From assembly GCF_009758125.1 (NCBI RefSeq), contig NZ_WRXO01000001.1, positions 372,001 to 436,000 on the forward strand: a DNA stretch of 64,000 bases, in the 5' to 3' direction. The notes under the pieces were generated by a model, which searched no databases, had not been told where the DNA came from, and saw only the letters and a program-made list of their open reading frames with translations. The position numbers were made by a program, and so were the translations under genes. Positions 52,488-61,734 of the stretch are shown here, one piece after another. This stretch comes from Chitinophaga oryziterrae (GTDB lineage Bacteria; Bacteroidota; Bacteroidia; Chitinophagales; Chitinophagaceae). The number at the start of each line of letters is the position of its first letter. The first letter of the stretch is position 1.

Positions 52488-52624
52488 TTCTATTGTACTA
52501 GGTATATTATATGAGCTTAATTAATCCCGTCCGATAAGACGGGTTTCCAAAAATAACACTTCACAACCAATACTCCATATCCCTTCCATACAGCGAACAC
52601 GGCCTGTTATATATAATCCCTTAA

Positions 52625-52655
52625 ATAACAAAGCCCCTTGTCATAGACAAGAGGC
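52625..52655 (-). terminator. Rho-independent terminator after guaB
   Basis: Read leftward, GCCTCTTGTC pairs with GACAAGGGGC (one U-G pair) around a 3-nt loop, followed by TTTGTTATTT. It lies 26 bp after the guaB stop. Confidence 0.82.
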
Positions 52656-52680
52656 CCTATTAATTTATAATTAATTATAA

Positions 52681-54153
52681 TTATCTGCTGTAATTCGGCG
52701 CTTCGTTGGTAATTACCACATCATGGGGGTGGTTTTCCTTCACAGTAGCCGGAGATATTTTGATAAACTGAGCGCCCTGCAGGGTAGTAATATCTTTAGA
52801 ACCGGTAAGCCCCATCCCGGCACGCAACCCACCAACAAATTGCTGGATTACTTCTGCGAGCATGCCTTTGTAAGGAACACGGCCCACGATACCTTCCGGT
52901 ACCAGTTTCCTGATATCATCTTCTTCCTGGAAATAACGGTCTTTACTACCTTCCATCATCGCTTCCAGGGAACCCATACCACGGTAAGACTTGAATTTAC
53001 GTCCTTCGTAGATGATAGTTTCTCCGGGGCTTTCTTCCACACCGGCGAAGATAGAACCTGCCATGATGCAGGAAGCGCCTGCTGCCAGGGCTTTCACCAT
53101 ATCACCGGTATAACGGATACCACCATCAGCGATAACGGGTACACCTGTTTTCTTCAATGCTTCCGCTGCATTCATTACAGCAGACAATTGAGGGAAACCA
53201 GCACCGGTAACAACGCGGGTAGTACAGATAGAACCTGGTCCTACACCTACTTTCACCGCATCTGCACCTGCTTCTACCAGTGCAAGTGCACCTTCGGCAG
53301 TGGCTACGTTGCCTGCTATCACCTGTAATTTAGGGAAGGTCTTTTTCAGCTTCTTTAGGGTGTTCAGTACTGCGATGGAATGCCCGTGAGAGCTATCCAG
53401 GCAAACCACGTCCACACCTACGTTAATAAGTGCCTGTGCCCTTTCTATTACATCCGGAGTGATACCTAAGGCCGCACCAACCAGTAAACGGCCAAATGCA
53501 TCTTTAACCGCATTCGGGTAACTGGTAAGCTGAAGGATGTCCCTGTATGTGATCAGTCCTGCCAGTTTACCGTGTTTATTCACAACGGGCAGTTTTTCTA
53601 TCTTATTCTGTTGTAAGATCTTTTCTGCTTTCTTGAGGTCAGTCCCTTCAGGCGCTACTACCAGGTTTTCAGAGGTCATTACCTCGTGTACCAGGCGTTT
53701 GTGGTCTTTTTCAAAACGGAGATCACGATTAGTAAGGATGCCCACCAGCTTGTCTTTTTCGTCAACGATGGGAATACCGCCTATCTTGTTCTCTTTCATC
53801 AGCCTCAGGGCTTCAGCGATGGTGGCATTGGCACGCAGGGTAATGGGATCGATGATCATGCCGCTCTCACTGCGTTTCACCTTTCTCACCTGTTCTGCCT
53901 GTTTTTCAATGCTCATGTTCTTATGCAGAATACCAATACCCCCCTGGCGGGCCAGTGAAATGGCCAGTTCAGCTTCGGTAACAGTATCCATGGCAGCAGA
54001 TACCATTGGCAGATTTATGCGTAAGTTTTTAGTAAGTTGCGTTGTAAGATTTACATCTCTGGGCAATACTTCAGAGTAGGCTGGAACCAGCAGCACGTCG
54101 TCAAAGGTGAGTCCTTCTTCAACAAATTTCGGTTTTGATTTTCCGGCAGGCAT
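52681..54153 (-). CDS. guaB: Inosine-5'-monophosphate dehydrogenase
   Basis: GuaB oxidises IMP to XMP, the committed step to GMP. The (beta/alpha)8 barrel is split by two CBS domains (about residues 95-210, with [17 protein letters not shown] and [17 protein letters not shown]). The catalytic Cys is in [13 protein letters not shown]. The phosphate-binding [11 protein letters not shown] and the flap region [13 protein letters not shown] follow. Length 490 aa. A -7-like box sits 37 bp upstream and a terminator follows, so it is likely monocistronic. Confidence 0.97.
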   Translation of the reverse strand: MPAGKSKPKFVEEGLTFDDVLLVPAYSEVLPRDVNLTTQLTKNLRINLPMVSAAMDTVTEAELAISLARQGGIGILHKNMSIEKQAEQVRKVKRSESGMIIDPITLRANATIAEALRLMKENKIGGIPIVDEKDKLVGILTNRDLRFEKDHKRLVHEVMTSENLVVAPEGTDLKKAEKILQQNKIEKLPVVNKHGKLAGLITYRDILQLTSYPNAVKDAFGRLLVGAALGITPDVIERAQALINVGVDVVCLDSSHGHSIAVLNTLKKLKKTFPKLQVIAGNVATAEGALALVEAGADAVKVGVGPGSICTTRVVTGAGFPQLSAVMNAAEALKKTGVPVIADGGIRYTGDMVKALAAGASCIMAGSIFAGVEESPGETIIYEGRKFKSYRGMGSLEAMMEGSKDRYFQEEDDIRKLVPEGIVGRVPYKGMLAEVIQQFVGGLRAGMGLTGSKDITTLQGAQFIKISPATVKENHPHDVVITNEAPNYSR

Positions 54154-54189
54154 GTTGCAACTATTTGTCAGTTATTAAATAATTGCACG

Positions 54190-54197
54190 CAAATGTA
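54190..54197 (-). promoter_or_regulatory. Putative -7 box of guaB
   Basis: TACATTTG on the minus strand fits TAnnTTTG, 36 bp upstream of the guaB ATG. A TTG lies 14 bp further upstream, shorter than the usual spacing. Confidence 0.4.
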
Positions 54198-54226
54198 CGA
54201 TAAAAAAAGGACAATGCCGCCTAATT

Positions 54227-55327
54227 TTATACCAATTGGTATTTTCGACCCGGTAAACTCTTTAATATATGCTGCATTTCCATCTGCATCACCAGGCTGT
54301 TTACCTGGCTGCCCGGAAGGGGTATCTGCCGGCAGATCTCGTCTATATGTTTCTCTTCCTGTCCGGCAAACAAGGACAGGATCCGCTGTTCTTCCGCACT
54401 TAACTCAACAAAAAAAGCCTTTTGAGGATTGGGGAGGGGTTTTACCAGCGGTGCCCATCCCATAACATCCAATATGTCACTGGCGCTGGTGATCAGCATG
54501 GCCTTGTTCGCCTTAATCAGCTCATTACAGCCCGCAGCGTTAGGATCTCCTACACGTCCCGGAAGGGCCATTACATCCCTGTTATAGCTATTGGCAATAT
54601 CTGCCGTAATCAGTGAACCACCTTTAGTGCCACTCTCTATAACAATAGTGACATCCGCCATCCCTGCCACTATCCTGTTCCTTCTGGGAAAGTTCTGTTT
54701 ATCCGGATTTGTTTCACTGATAAATTCCGTAATCAGTCCACCATTGTTAATCATTTGCATGGCGGTGGATTTATGCATAGCCGGGTAAATACGGTCCAGT
54801 CCATGTGCCATCACGCCAAGTGTAGGCATATTATTTTCAACAGCAGTTCTGTGCGCAATAATATCTATGCCGTAAGCCATCCCGCTTACAACTGTCACAT
54901 TATAAGGCGCCAGTGCTGCTACTAACCTGGCACACATCTGTTTCCCATATTCTCCCGGTGCACGGGTGCCAACTACATTTACGATCCTGGATGCATTGAG
55001 ATTGGCAGTCCCTTTAAAATACAGCATTACCGGGCTGTCATAACACTGTTGCAACCGTTGCGGATATTTGGGATCTGTATAAAAAACCGGTTGAATATTA
55101 TACTTCTCTATAAAAGCGATCTCTTTATCTGCTTTCGTAAAATCATTAAATGATTTAATTGCCTGTGCCCTGCTGCTGCCTACATCTTCAATGCATGCAA
55201 GCTCCCGCTTGCCGGCCGAAAAAATAGCGCTGGCAGTACCAAAACAGGTAAGCAGTTTCTTCGCAATAACATCTCCTATCTGTGAAATTTGAGTGAGGGC
55301 AATTTGGTAACGTAACTCATCTTGCAT
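54227..55327 (-). CDS. dprA: DNA processing protein DprA
   Basis: DprA binds incoming single-stranded DNA during transformation and loads RecA. It has an N-terminal helix-hairpin-helix-like part (ISQIGDVIAKKLL, CIEDVGSSRAQAI). The extended Rossmann fold has VVGTRAPGEYGK, VSGMAYGIDIIAHRTA, NFPRRNRIVAGMAD and ESGTKGGSLITADIA. A C-terminal winged helix runs over about the last 60 residues. ATG 55327 (MQDELRYQIAL) is preferred to 55351, which adds eight residues and covers the promoter-like boxes. The product is 366 aa. It is divergent from the phosphatase gene, with face-to-face -7 boxes. Confidence 0.93.
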   Translation of the reverse strand: MQDELRYQIALTQISQIGDVIAKKLLTCFGTASAIFSAGKRELACIEDVGSSRAQAIKSFNDFTKADKEIAFIEKYNIQPVFYTDPKYPQRLQQCYDSPVMLYFKGTANLNASRIVNVVGTRAPGEYGKQMCARLVAALAPYNVTVVSGMAYGIDIIAHRTAVENNMPTLGVMAHGLDRIYPAMHKSTAMQMINNGGLITEFISETNPDKQNFPRRNRIVAGMADVTIVIESGTKGGSLITADIANSYNRDVMALPGRVGDPNAAGCNELIKANKAMLITSASDILDVMGWAPLVKPLPNPQKAFFVELSAEEQRILSLFAGQEEKHIDEICRQIPLPGSQVNSLVMQMEMQHILKSLPGRKYQLV

Positions 55328-55333
55328 ATTCCT

Positions 55334-55361
55334 TACTTTTGTGGTCAACATTCCAAATTTA
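55334..55361. promoter_or_regulatory. Face-to-face -7 boxes for dprA and the acid phosphatase gene
   Basis: TACTTTTG (55334-55341, plus strand) and TAAATTTG (55354-55361, read on the minus strand) both fit TAnnTTTG and point at each other across 12 bp. Each box is placed to start one of the two divergent genes, so the two start sites would nearly coincide. No clear TTG -33 element was found for either. Confidence 0.4.
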
Positions 55362-55382
55362 TCACTTTACCCCCGGTCTTCC

Positions 55383-56183
55383 ATGCAAAAGTTCACCTTT
55401 TTATTAACATTTGTTCTGCTCGCTTCCACGCCAGCCTGCAAAATAGTAAAACCAACTGTGTCGAAAACTACGTTAGTTCCCTATGGGCCTGCATTCGCAG
55501 CTTTATGGCAACAACGGTCTGCCGAGTATAAAGCACTCTGTTTTCAGGCATATAATATCGCTGAATTACGCCTGAATGAGCGCCTGCAACAGGCACATGA
55601 AAAGCCACTGGCAATCGTAACAGATATTGATGAAACCATTCTCGATAACAGTCCTTATACGGTGCATACTTCTCTGCACGGACAATCATACTCAGATAAA
55701 ACATGGTTTGAATGGACTGCAAAAACTGCTGCTGATACTGTTCCTGGCGCGCTGTCTTTTTTACAGTTTGCAGCATCAAAAGGAGTGCATATATTTTACA
55801 TTACCAACCGTGCAGAAACAGAACGTGAAGTTACCTTAAAGAACCTGCAGCACTGGCATTTCCCGGATGCTGATAATGCACACCTGTTATTAAAAACGAC
55901 TACTTCCGGCAAAGAAAGCCGCCGGCAACAGGTAGCAGCAACACATGATATTGCATTGCTGATGGGAGATAATCTCAGCGATTTTGCAGTGATATTTGAT
56001 AAATTGCCTTCAGATCAGAGGGAACAGGTAACAAAACGATCAGCAGCTGATTTTGGTAACCGCTTTATAGTATTACCCAACCCCATGTACGGAGATTGGC
56101 TACCGGCAATGTTCCAGTACAACTATAAAAGAAGCACTCCGGAAATGGATTCAATATTAAAAAGCAAACTGAAAGATTATTAG
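55383..56183 (+). CDS. Class B-like acid phosphatase / 5'-nucleotidase, lipoprotein e(P4) family
   Basis: A 266-aa HAD-superfamily phosphatase exported as a lipoprotein (MQKFTFLLTFVLLASTPAC, lipobox TPAC). The catalytic motif is VTDIDETILDNSPY, whose DxDET pattern marks the e(P4)/class C group. IFYITNRAETEREVT and LLMGDNLSDF provide HAD motifs II and IV. Such enzymes dephosphorylate nucleotides (including NMN) outside the cytoplasm. The frame begins at 55341, but ATG 55383 starts exactly at the signal peptide and is chosen. A 17-bp-stem terminator follows. Confidence 0.88.
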   Translation: MQKFTFLLTFVLLASTPACKIVKPTVSKTTLVPYGPAFAALWQQRSAEYKALCFQAYNIAELRLNERLQQAHEKPLAIVTDIDETILDNSPYTVHTSLHGQSYSDKTWFEWTAKTAADTVPGALSFLQFAASKGVHIFYITNRAETEREVTLKNLQHWHFPDADNAHLLLKTTTSGKESRRQQVAATHDIALLMGDNLSDFAVIFDKLPSDQREQVTKRSAADFGNRFIVLPNPMYGDWLPAMFQYNYKRSTPEMDSILKSKLKDY

Positions 56184-56200
56184 AGAACGTTTATCATTTA

Positions 56201-56238
56201 TAAAAGGAATGGCCCGCAGTTGCGGGCCATTCCTTTTA
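56201..56238. terminator. Bidirectional terminator between the phosphatase and PorE-like genes
   Basis: A perfect 17-bp stem (56201-56217 with 56222-56238) around the loop AGTT, with A4/T4 at the stem ends so that it can serve both convergent genes. Confidence 0.88.
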
Positions 56239-56258
56239 TAAAAATCTTTATCAGGATC

Positions 56259-58166
56259 TTAATAAGTAAAACACAAAATCTTGAACTCTGTTCTCCTGTT
56301 CTCCGCTCTTCCGGCTTCTGTAGTATTAGGCGCTACAGGCATCGTCTCTCCATAACCTTTCGGCTGCAATCTCCACTCTTCAATTCCCTTACTTACCATA
56401 TACTGTACCACCGCCTTCGCACGGCGTTCAGACAATTGCATATTATCATAATCACTCCCCACATCATCTGTATGTCCACCCACTTCTGTCGTCATCATAG
56501 GGTTATCTTTCATCAACGCTACAACCCTGTCAAGCTCAGGGAAGGATTGTGGTTTCAGCACATACTGCTTGCTGTCAAAGAAGATATTATGCAACACCAG
56601 TACCGCTGCTGAATCAATCGTCTGAAGAGGAATATTCTTCTCATAAGAAGAATCCTGGTCCCCTGCGTTCTTCAAAGAGAAGTTATCAGAGTAAAACAAA
56701 AACCCTTTCTTATTCACATTAAAAGCATAGTCTTTTCCAACCGGTAATGTCACCAGGTAATTACCATATTCATCACTCTTAATATTGGCAATATTAAAGC
56801 CGGTAGCCACATCCGTCAGTTCTATATTCGCTATTAAACGACGGTTGATATTTTTCGCATCATGCACAAAACCTCTCACATACAACGTCTTCAAAGGTCT
56901 TGCAGCAGGATACAACTCAAAGCTGTAAATATCCAGTTCCCCCCTGCTGTCCGCACGGTCAGAAGCATAATAGGCGGTCTTACCATCAGAAGCTACTACC
57001 AGACTAGCTTCCTCATCAATCGTATTGATAGGGTAACCAAGATTGGTTGCCGGTCCCCAGCTACCATCCGCCTGACGGCGTGAGTAAAATATATCCATGC
57101 CTCCATACCCCTGCAAACCATTGGACGCAAAGTATAAGGTCTGGTTATCCGCATGAATAAAAGGGGTCGTTTCCCTGCCTTTGGTATTAATGTTAGGGCC
57201 TAACCTTTCCGGTACGCCCCATTTACCATTTGGCTGCAACTGACTCATAAAAATATCAGACCCGGCATCCGGTGTCTCTTTAGCAAAATAGAGTGTTTGT
57301 TTATCAGGAGATAAGCAGGGCTGGGATTCCCAGTCACGGCTGTTTATTGGCGCTCCCATGTTAATCGGTTCTATCCACAAGCCTTCCTGTGTTTTTAATG
57401 TGTAATAGATATCACAACTACCTCTGCCTCCGGGGAAATCACACCCGGTAAATACCAGCATTTTTCCATCCTGGGAAATATTCTGCGCGCCCTCATTAAA
57501 AGAAGAGGAGTTCACAGGCTGACCAATACTCACTGCTGGTCCCCATCTGGAACTATCATCTTTTTCAGACACATAAAAATCCTCATTCCTGCCATTCACA
57601 CGCCTGGTAAAAATGAGTGTTTTATTATCAATTGTAAGAGAAGGAAAGTATTCGGGATCTTTAGTGTTGATGCTGTCTCCCATATTATGTGGTTGAAAGG
57701 GAACAGCCTGCTGGGCCATGTTTACCGCGAAATCCAAATTCACTTTCAGGGCTTCGGCCTTGGCGCTTTTTACTTTATTGGTAGCGATATAAGCATTCAC
57801 CAGTTCCAGTGCTTCTTTAAAACGACCTACCCCGGACAATGCCTTACAATAGGCCAACATAGCCGGTCTGGTGGAAGCGCTGTCCAGGCGTACCAGTACT
57901 TCAAAGCTATTGATAGCTTCCTTATATTTTCGCATTTCAACAGAGGTGATCACCATCTGTCCGTAAGCATCAGTAAATCCGGGTTCAGTTTTAATGGCAT
58001 CCTGCAGGAGTGAAACCGCATCTTCCAGCTTATATTCCCGAACAGCCATCTGTGCTTCATCAAAACTTTTCTGGGCCTTTTTTTTCGCAGTTTCATATGT
58101 CACTACCTGGGCATGCAAACCGGCACACGTCACAAGACAGATCAGGAGTAATAAGACTTTATTCAT
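56259..58166 (-). CDS. porE: PorE-like T9SS protein: TPR + PD40 propeller + CRD + OmpA domains
   Basis: A 635-aa exported protein (MNKVLLLLICLVTCAGLHA). The domain order is TPR repeats (about residues 25-150); a WD40-like PD40 propeller (about 175-425, repeated TLIFTRR / MLVFTGCD / TLYFAKE / TLYFASNG strands); a carboxypeptidase-regulatory-like fold (about 430-505); and an OmpA C-terminal peptidoglycan-binding domain (about 525-635, GGHTDDVGSDYDN, LSERRAKAVVQYM, PNTTEAGRAENRRTEF). This order is that described for PorE of the P. gingivalis T9SS, which links the secretion machinery to the wall. Paralogues with this layout are common, so the symbol is tentative. Confidence 0.7.
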   Translation of the reverse strand: MNKVLLLLICLVTCAGLHAQVVTYETAKKKAQKSFDEAQMAVREYKLEDAVSLLQDAIKTEPGFTDAYGQMVITSVEMRKYKEAINSFEVLVRLDSASTRPAMLAYCKALSGVGRFKEALELVNAYIATNKVKSAKAEALKVNLDFAVNMAQQAVPFQPHNMGDSINTKDPEYFPSLTIDNKTLIFTRRVNGRNEDFYVSEKDDSSRWGPAVSIGQPVNSSSFNEGAQNISQDGKMLVFTGCDFPGGRGSCDIYYTLKTQEGLWIEPINMGAPINSRDWESQPCLSPDKQTLYFAKETPDAGSDIFMSQLQPNGKWGVPERLGPNINTKGRETTPFIHADNQTLYFASNGLQGYGGMDIFYSRRQADGSWGPATNLGYPINTIDEEASLVVASDGKTAYYASDRADSRGELDIYSFELYPAARPLKTLYVRGFVHDAKNINRRLIANIELTDVATGFNIANIKSDEYGNYLVTLPVGKDYAFNVNKKGFLFYSDNFSLKNAGDQDSSYEKNIPLQTIDSAAVLVLHNIFFDSKQYVLKPQSFPELDRVVALMKDNPMMTTEVGGHTDDVGSDYDNMQLSERRAKAVVQYMVSKGIEEWRLQPKGYGETMPVAPNTTEAGRAENRRTEFKILCFTY

Positions 58167-58232
58167 AACATACTATTGTCATCGCTGGACAATATATGAA
58201 AAAATCTGTAAATGTAAGGTGTTAAATGAGTA

Positions 58233-58862
58233 TTAAGGGACGTGTATGTACTTGTGGATCTGCAGGGAAAGCTGCCACTGGGGGTTCGCTTTAATGTAAT
58301 CTATGATGAGCGGTGTAACTTCTGCCGCCTTATCCCATTCAGGCTGAAGGTAGAGCTTGCAATGAGCGTTCGCCAGGGCTGCATATTTCTCTGCCCATGC
58401 AAAGTCCGACTTATTGAAAATAACTACTTTCAGCTCGTTCGCCAGCGTACATATTTCCGGCAAAGGGGCTTTGAATTTTTTGGGAGATAAAGTAATCCAG
58501 TCCCAGTGTCCACTCAGCGGAGAGGAACCGGATGTTTCGATATGTGTATGAAATCCTTCCTGGTGCAGCGCTTCAGTCAGCGCGTCCAGATCGTGCATTA
58601 ACGGCTCTCCGCCGGTAATCACCGCAATGCGGCCGGGATTTTCGGCCGCATCGCGTGCTAAATTATTTACAGATAACAACGGATGTCTGGAAGCATCCCA
58701 GCTGTCTTTTACATCACACCAGTGACAACCTACATCACAGCCCCCCAGGCGTATAAAATACGCAGCTCTGCCCTGATGGTAGCCTTCACCCTGTATGGTG
58801 TAAAAGCGTTCCATTACCGGCAGCTGGAGAGTGCCTGAAAGAGATGTTACTGATGTCGTCAT
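58233..58862 (-). CDS. queE: 7-carboxy-7-deazaguanine synthase QueE
   Basis: QueE is a radical SAM enzyme converting 6-carboxytetrahydropterin to 7-carboxy-7-deazaguanine for queuosine. The cluster motif is C-x3-C-x2-C in GGCDVGCHWCDVKDSWD, an accepted QueE variation of the radical SAM motif. The GGEPLMHDLDALTEAL and HIETSGSSPL stretches are typical. The frame runs upstream into folD to 58970. The start is ATG 58862, whose A is shared with the folD stop (TAATG), giving 209 aa. QueD and FolE at 19416-20464 supply its precursor. Confidence 0.9.
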   Translation of the reverse strand: MTTSVTSLSGTLQLPVMERFYTIQGEGYHQGRAAYFIRLGGCDVGCHWCDVKDSWDASRHPLLSVNNLARDAAENPGRIAVITGGEPLMHDLDALTEALHQEGFHTHIETSGSSPLSGHWDWITLSPKKFKAPLPEICTLANELKVVIFNKSDFAWAEKYAALANAHCKLYLQPEWDKAAEVTPLIIDYIKANPQWQLSLQIHKYIHVP

Positions 58863-59749
58863 TAATTCAAATTTACTTTTTGTCCGATAGAAGCGTGGTA
58901 CGTGTTCTTCAGCAATGCTGCGATGGTCATGGGACCAACACCACCCGGTACCGGAGTGATATAGCTGCATTTATCAGCCACATCATTAAAATTCACATCA
59001 CCTACCAGTCTGAATCCGCTCTTTTTGCTCGCATCCGGTATACGGTTGATACCCACGTCAATGATCACCGCTCCTTCTTTCACCATTTCAGCCGTCACAA
59101 ATTCAGGGCGGCCAATGGCAGCCACAATGATATCCGCCTGTTTGCACATCTCTGTGAGGTTAGGCGTTTGTGAGTGACATAATGTAACCGTACAGTTACC
59201 AGGGTAGCTGTTACGGCTCAGAAGTATGCTCATCGGCGTACCTACGATATGGCTGCGGCCTATTACTACAGCATGTTTGCCTTTGGTCGGGACCTTGTAA
59301 TGTTCCAGCATCAGCATAATACCATAAGGAGTAGCAGGAATAAAAGTAGGCAGTCCACTCACCATTTTACCCACATTTACCGGATGAAAACCATCCACGT
59401 CTTTACTGGGATCAATAGTGTTGATCACCAGTTCTTCGTTAATATGTTTAGGCAAAGGAAGTTGTACGAGGATTCCGTCTACATCCGGATTTTCATTCAG
59501 CAGGATAATGTTATCCAGCAGATGTTTTTCAGAAATCTGAGCATCAAAACGCAATAGTGTGGAATGGTACCCGACTTCGGCACAGGATTTTACCTTGGAA
59601 GCCACATACGTTTCGCTGGCGGCGCTGTCGCCCACCAGTATAGCCGCCAGGTGAGGCACCTTCTGGCCCATCGCCTTCAATTCAGTTACCTTATCTGCTA
59701 ATTGGGCCTTGATAGCCGCTGAAACAAGTTTACCGTCTAAAATTTGCAT
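58862..59749 (-). CDS. folD: Methylenetetrahydrofolate dehydrogenase / methenyltetrahydrofolate cyclohydrolase
   Basis: FolD interconverts 5,10-methylene-, methenyl- and 10-formyl-tetrahydrofolate with NADP. The catalytic Lys lies in [23 protein letters not shown], the Rossmann [15 protein letters not shown] and [12 protein letters not shown] are family signatures. The open frame starts at a TTG two codons earlier (59755); ATG 59749 ([10 protein letters not shown]) is chosen, giving 295 aa. The stop overlaps the queE start by 1 bp, so the two folate/pterin-related enzymes are coupled. Confidence 0.96.
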   Translation of the reverse strand: MQILDGKLVSAAIKAQLADKVTELKAMGQKVPHLAAILVGDSAASETYVASKVKSCAEVGYHSTLLRFDAQISEKHLLDNIILLNENPDVDGILVQLPLPKHINEELVINTIDPSKDVDGFHPVNVGKMVSGLPTFIPATPYGIMLMLEHYKVPTKGKHAVVIGRSHIVGTPMSILLSRNSYPGNCTVTLCHSQTPNLTEMCKQADIIVAAIGRPEFVTAEMVKEGAVIIDVGINRIPDASKKSGFRLVGDVNFNDVADKCSYITPVPGGVGPMTIAALLKNTYHASIGQKVNLN

Positions 59750-59795
59750 GCGCAAAGGTACAGTAAAAATTGTAAAATGGGAGAGTGCAAGTTCT

Positions 59796-59861
59796 GCAAA
59801 ACAAGTTTCCTGCTTTCAAATATGAATAAGGTCACTTGTTTTGCTACAGGCAAAACCTGTA
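59796..59861. repeat. Adjacent inverted repeats in the pckA-folD gap
   Basis: GCAAAACAAGT (59796-59806) pairs perfectly with 59834-59844. Immediately after it, TACAGG (59845-59850) pairs with CCTGTA (59856-59861) around CAAAA. The second could be a weak pckA terminator. Nothing else is visible in this 174-bp gap. Confidence 0.6.
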
Positions 59862-59923
59862 TAGGATAGAACTTGTAATAGTAGTGGAAATTTTAAAGGC
59901 AGGAATTGAGTCCCTAATATAGA

Positions 59924-61525
59924 CTAAATATTCGGAGATGCAGATAAAATTTCATGATCGGCAAAGGAAGCATACTTTTCAAAGTTTTTCACAAACCGGG
60001 CCGCCAGTTCCCTTGACTGTACATCATATGCTTCTTTATCCTCCCATGTATTGCGCGGATCCAGGATATGCTCCGGAACGCCAGGGCATGCTTCAGGGAT
60101 GGCAAAGCCAAATACCACATCATGTTTATAAGACATTTTTTCCAGTTGCCCGTTCAATGCCGCCGCTACCATGGCCCGGGTATAACCCAGCTTAATACGT
60201 TGTCCGATGCCATAAGCTCCACCTGTCCAGCCGGTATTCACCAGCCATACCTGCACTTTATGACTACGCAGTTTCTCGCCCAGTACCTTAGCATACTGTA
60301 CAGGATGTAATGGCAGGAAAGGGGCGCCAAAACAGGTGCTGAAAGTAGTGCTGGGTTCTGTTACGCCCGCTTCCGTACCCGCTACCCTGGCAGTATAGCC
60401 TGAAATAAACTGGTACATGGCCTGTTCCGGCGTTAATTTAGAAATGGGTGGTAATACGCCGTACGCATCGCAGGTAAGGAAGAAGATATTCTGCGGAACT
60501 GACCCTACAGAAGGGATCATCGCATTATCTATGTAATGCAGCGGATAAGATACCCGCGTATTTTCTGTAATGACTTTATCCGCATAGTTCACCACAGCTG
60601 TATTCTCATGGAAGGTGATGTTTTCCAGCAAAGCGCCTTCCCGTATCGCACGGTAGATCTGCGGTTCTTTTTCTTCGCTCAGGTCTATACATTTCGCATA
60701 ACAGCCTCCTTCAAAATTGAAGACACTGTCAGCAGCCCAGCCATGCTCATCATCTCCGATCAGCTTACGATGCGGATCGGCGCTCAGCGTGGTCTTGCCC
60801 GTACCGCTAAGACCAAAGAAAATAGCCGTATCGCCATCTTTTCCCTGGTTGGCAGAACAGTGCATGCTTAATACCCCATGCTCATGCGGCAGTATATAAT
60901 TAAGTATAGTGAAAATGCCTTTCTTGATCTCCCCGGTATAAGCGGTACCACCAATAATAATGGTCTTGCGGGTAAAGCTCACCATCGTAAAGTTAGGCTG
61001 ACGGGTACCGTCCACAGCAGGATCTGCCAGGAAACCCGGAGCCTGTATGATTGTCCATTCGGGATGCATATATTCCAGTTCTTCCTCTGCAGGACGCAGG
61101 AACATATTATAGGCAAAGAGATTGGCCCAGGGGGTGTCGGTGATCACCTGGATATTGATCCGGTAGGCCGGGTTTGCACAGGCATAACAATCCCTTATCC
61201 ATACATCCTTCCCGGAAAAATACCCGGTGATTTTCTTATAAAGATTGTCAAAGGTCTCTGCAGAAACAGGGATGTTAAAATCATTCCAGTTCACAGTATC
61301 TGCTGTCAGATGGTCCTTTACAATAAACTTGTCTTTGGGAGAACGGCCTGTAAATTTACCAGTATTCACAGATAGGGCACCACTGCTGGTGAGTGCCCCT
61401 TGTCTGCGTGATAAAGTTTGCGATACCAGCACGGAAGGTTCCAGTTGGTAGTATACATTAGCTGGCTGCCTGATACCTAGTGCTGAAAGGTCGGCAACGA
61501 AATCCCTTACGCTGCTAGCTTGCAT
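59924..61525 (-). CDS. pckA: Phosphoenolpyruvate carboxykinase (ATP)
   Basis: PckA converts oxaloacetate and ATP to phosphoenolpyruvate and CO2 in gluconeogenesis. The kinase-1a P-loop is FFGLSGTGKTTLSADP with the following LIGDDEHGW metal site. The substrate region has TGRSPKDKFIV and the C-terminus has GAYGIGQRIKLGYTR. The length, 533 aa, is normal for the ATP-dependent enzyme, clearly different from the GTP form. A good promoter lies directly upstream; the downstream gap has two hairpins. Confidence 0.97.
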   Translation of the reverse strand: MQASSVRDFVADLSALGIRQPANVYYQLEPSVLVSQTLSRRQGALTSSGALSVNTGKFTGRSPKDKFIVKDHLTADTVNWNDFNIPVSAETFDNLYKKITGYFSGKDVWIRDCYACANPAYRINIQVITDTPWANLFAYNMFLRPAEEELEYMHPEWTIIQAPGFLADPAVDGTRQPNFTMVSFTRKTIIIGGTAYTGEIKKGIFTILNYILPHEHGVLSMHCSANQGKDGDTAIFFGLSGTGKTTLSADPHRKLIGDDEHGWAADSVFNFEGGCYAKCIDLSEEKEPQIYRAIREGALLENITFHENTAVVNYADKVITENTRVSYPLHYIDNAMIPSVGSVPQNIFFLTCDAYGVLPPISKLTPEQAMYQFISGYTARVAGTEAGVTEPSTTFSTCFGAPFLPLHPVQYAKVLGEKLRSHKVQVWLVNTGWTGGAYGIGQRIKLGYTRAMVAAALNGQLEKMSYKHDVVFGFAIPEACPGVPEHILDPRNTWEDKEAYDVQSRELAARFVKNFEKYASFADHEILSASPNI

Positions 61526-61551
61526 AGTAAGATTGTTTTGGTGTGTAAAAG

Positions 61552-61581
61552 CAAATCTAGTGCTTTTTTGATATTATCAAA
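61552..61581 (-). promoter_or_regulatory. Promoter of pckA (-33 TTTG, -7 TAGATTTG)
   Basis: On the minus strand TTTG, 18 bp spacer, then TAGATTTG, the best match in the window to the Bacteroidota consensus TTG-N17-23-TAnnTTTG. The -7 box ends 26 bp upstream of the pckA ATG. Confidence 0.6.
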
Positions 61582-61734
61582 TTATTAGCCCCGGATTAAC
61601 ATAAATTTAGAATTTCACGATGCTAAATGGTTGTTTGTTTAGTATATTTCTAAAATGCGCCTGCATGAGCTATGGAAAACAGCAAGGAATAAAAGGGTAT
61701 AAATACACTTAATAAATAACCCCGAGAGGGGAGA

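Noticed and set aside
52528..52545. A 6-bp hairpin (CCCGTC/GACGGG) upstream of lnt
   Set aside because: Short stem, no T-tract in the relevant direction and no gene ending there.
54229..54242. A perfect 14-bp palindrome ATACCAATTGGTAT
   Set aside because: It lies inside the last codons of dprA (YQLV) and no promoter is next to it; likely chance.
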